NCBI GenBank assembly: GCA_947446335.1
Contig: CANFGA010000138.1
Span: 1 to 7,446, forward strand
From: Oxalobacteraceae bacterium
GTDB lineage: Bacteria; Pseudomonadota; Gammaproteobacteria; Burkholderiales; Burkholderiaceae_D
DNA: 7,446 bases
Reading direction: 5' to 3'
Below, one piece after another: positions 6,884 to 7,446 of the stretch (positions within the stretch are counted from its first letter, which is position 1; every line of letters starts with the position of its first letter). The notes below the pieces were generated by a model. It was not told the DNA's origin. It was given only the letters and a program-made list of their open reading frames with translations, and did no database searches. A program made the translations under genes and the position numbers.

Positions 6884-7446
6884 ATGTCCAATGCGCGCTG
6901 GGTCGCGCTGTCGCAGGCGGCCAGGGTCGTCTCGCAACTGGTCAGCATGACCGTGCTGGCGCGCTTGCTGGCGCCCGAAGCCTATGGCTTGATGGCGCTG
7001 GCGGCGATCGTGACCAATCTGGCCTATCTGTTTCGCGACATGGGCACCGCCGCCGCCGTGATCCAAGCCAAGGAAGTGTCGCCCGAGATGGCCAGCACCG
7101 TGCACTGGACCAATGTCGCGCTGGGCTTGACGATCGCCGCCTTGATCGCTGCTGGCGCGCCGTTGATGGCGCACCTGTTTCACGAAGCCGGTCTGGCCCA
7201 GGTGCTGTACTTGCTGGCCTTCGTGTTTCCGGTCACCAGTCTGGGCGTGCTGCATCAGGCGCTGCTGGAGCGCAATTCAAAATTCTCGGTTGTCGCGCTG
7301 GCCGAGATCGCCGCCGCGTTGGCCGGCCTTGCGGTTGCGCTGCTGCTGGCCTGGCGCGGTTTCGGCGTGCTCAGCCTGGTGTTCCAGATCATCGTCTCGA
7401 CGCTGGTATCGACATTGATCATCGTGCTGCGCTCGAGCTTTCGCCC
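6884..7446 (+). CDS. Oligosaccharide flippase, MOP superfamily (Wzx/RfbX-like), 3' partial
   Basis: The frame stays open from ATG 6884 to the right edge, giving 187 full codons, less than half of the usual 450-500. The start RWVALSQAARVVSQL, the segment ARLLAPEAYGLMALA (26-40) and LFRDMGTAAAVIQAKE (49-64) are typical of the N-terminal bundle of polysaccharide flippases. Six hydrophobic helices are visible, near residues 6-29, 33-52, 74-99, 107-128, 136-157 and 162-183, with the usual LLERNSKFSVVALAE linker (127-141) between helices 4 and 5. Its job would be to turn the undecaprenyl-diphosphate-linked repeat unit across the inner membrane before polymerisation. ATG 6884 gives the usual short N-terminus but lacks a good Shine-Dalgarno at normal distance; TTG 6875 is an alternative. 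It lies 74 bases after the glycosyltransferase. Confidence 0.88.
   Translation, partial: MSNARWVALSQAARVVSQLVSMTVLARLLAPEAYGLMALAAIVTNLAYLFRDMGTAAAVIQAKEVSPEMASTVHWTNVALGLTIAALIAAGAPLMAHLFHEAGLAQVLYLLAFVFPVTSLGVLHQALLERNSKFSVVALAEIAAALAGLAVALLLAWRGFGVLSLVFQIIVSTLVSTLIIVLRSSFR

Noticed and set aside
6740..7255. Antisense open frame of 171 codons opposite the flippase start
   Set aside because: Gln/His/Arg-rich shadow; the sense frame encodes regularly spaced membrane helices typical of a flippase.

Overview
The window is a single co-directional block (all genes on the + strand) from an exopolysaccharide (EPS) biosynthesis and export locus of the Wzx/Wzy type. The EpsL/EpsE/EpsF/EpsG set is the one first named in the methanolan cluster of Methylobacillus and common beside exosortase/PEP-CTERM loci in Betaproteobacteria. 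GC-rich coding DNA, the family set and the gene order suggest a betaproteobacterium, probably a Massilia/Duganella/Janthinobacterium-like member of the Oxalobacteraceae. That placement is inferred from general knowledge; no marker gene is present to prove it.

Layout: (1) 1-1192, most of epsL, an outer-membrane beta-barrel protein whose signal peptide lies off the left edge; (2) 1182-2606, a WcaJ-type polyprenyl-phosphate hexose-1-phosphate transferase; (3) 2644-3432, epsE, a periplasmic Wza-like export protein with a cleavable signal peptide but no lipobox; (4) 3479-4876, epsF, the Wzz/PCP-type chain-length determinant; (5) 4907-5788, epsG, the cytoplasmic BY-kinase-like partner of EpsF, with an added two-repeat MshEN-like N-terminal domain; (6) 5814-6809, a GT-A family 2 glycosyltransferase; (7) 6884 to the right edge, the first 187 codons of a MOP-superfamily (Wzx-like) flippase.

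How they work together: the WcaJ-like enzyme loads the first sugar phosphate onto undecaprenyl phosphate. The GT2 (and others outside the window) extends the repeat unit, and the flippase moves it across the inner membrane. A polymerase not seen here would join units, EpsF and EpsG would set chain length, and EpsE with EpsL would form the periplasmic and outer-membrane exit route.

No gap between genes exceeds 74 bases, and two or three junctions overlap or nearly overlap, so this looks like one operon whose promoter and terminator both lie outside the window. I see no tRNA, rRNA, CRISPR array, insertion sequence or terminator. The points most worth a second look are the EpsG domain fusion with an arginine in place of the Walker A lysine, the split EpsE + EpsL exporter, and a short open frame ending in TAG just before, and in frame with, the flippase.
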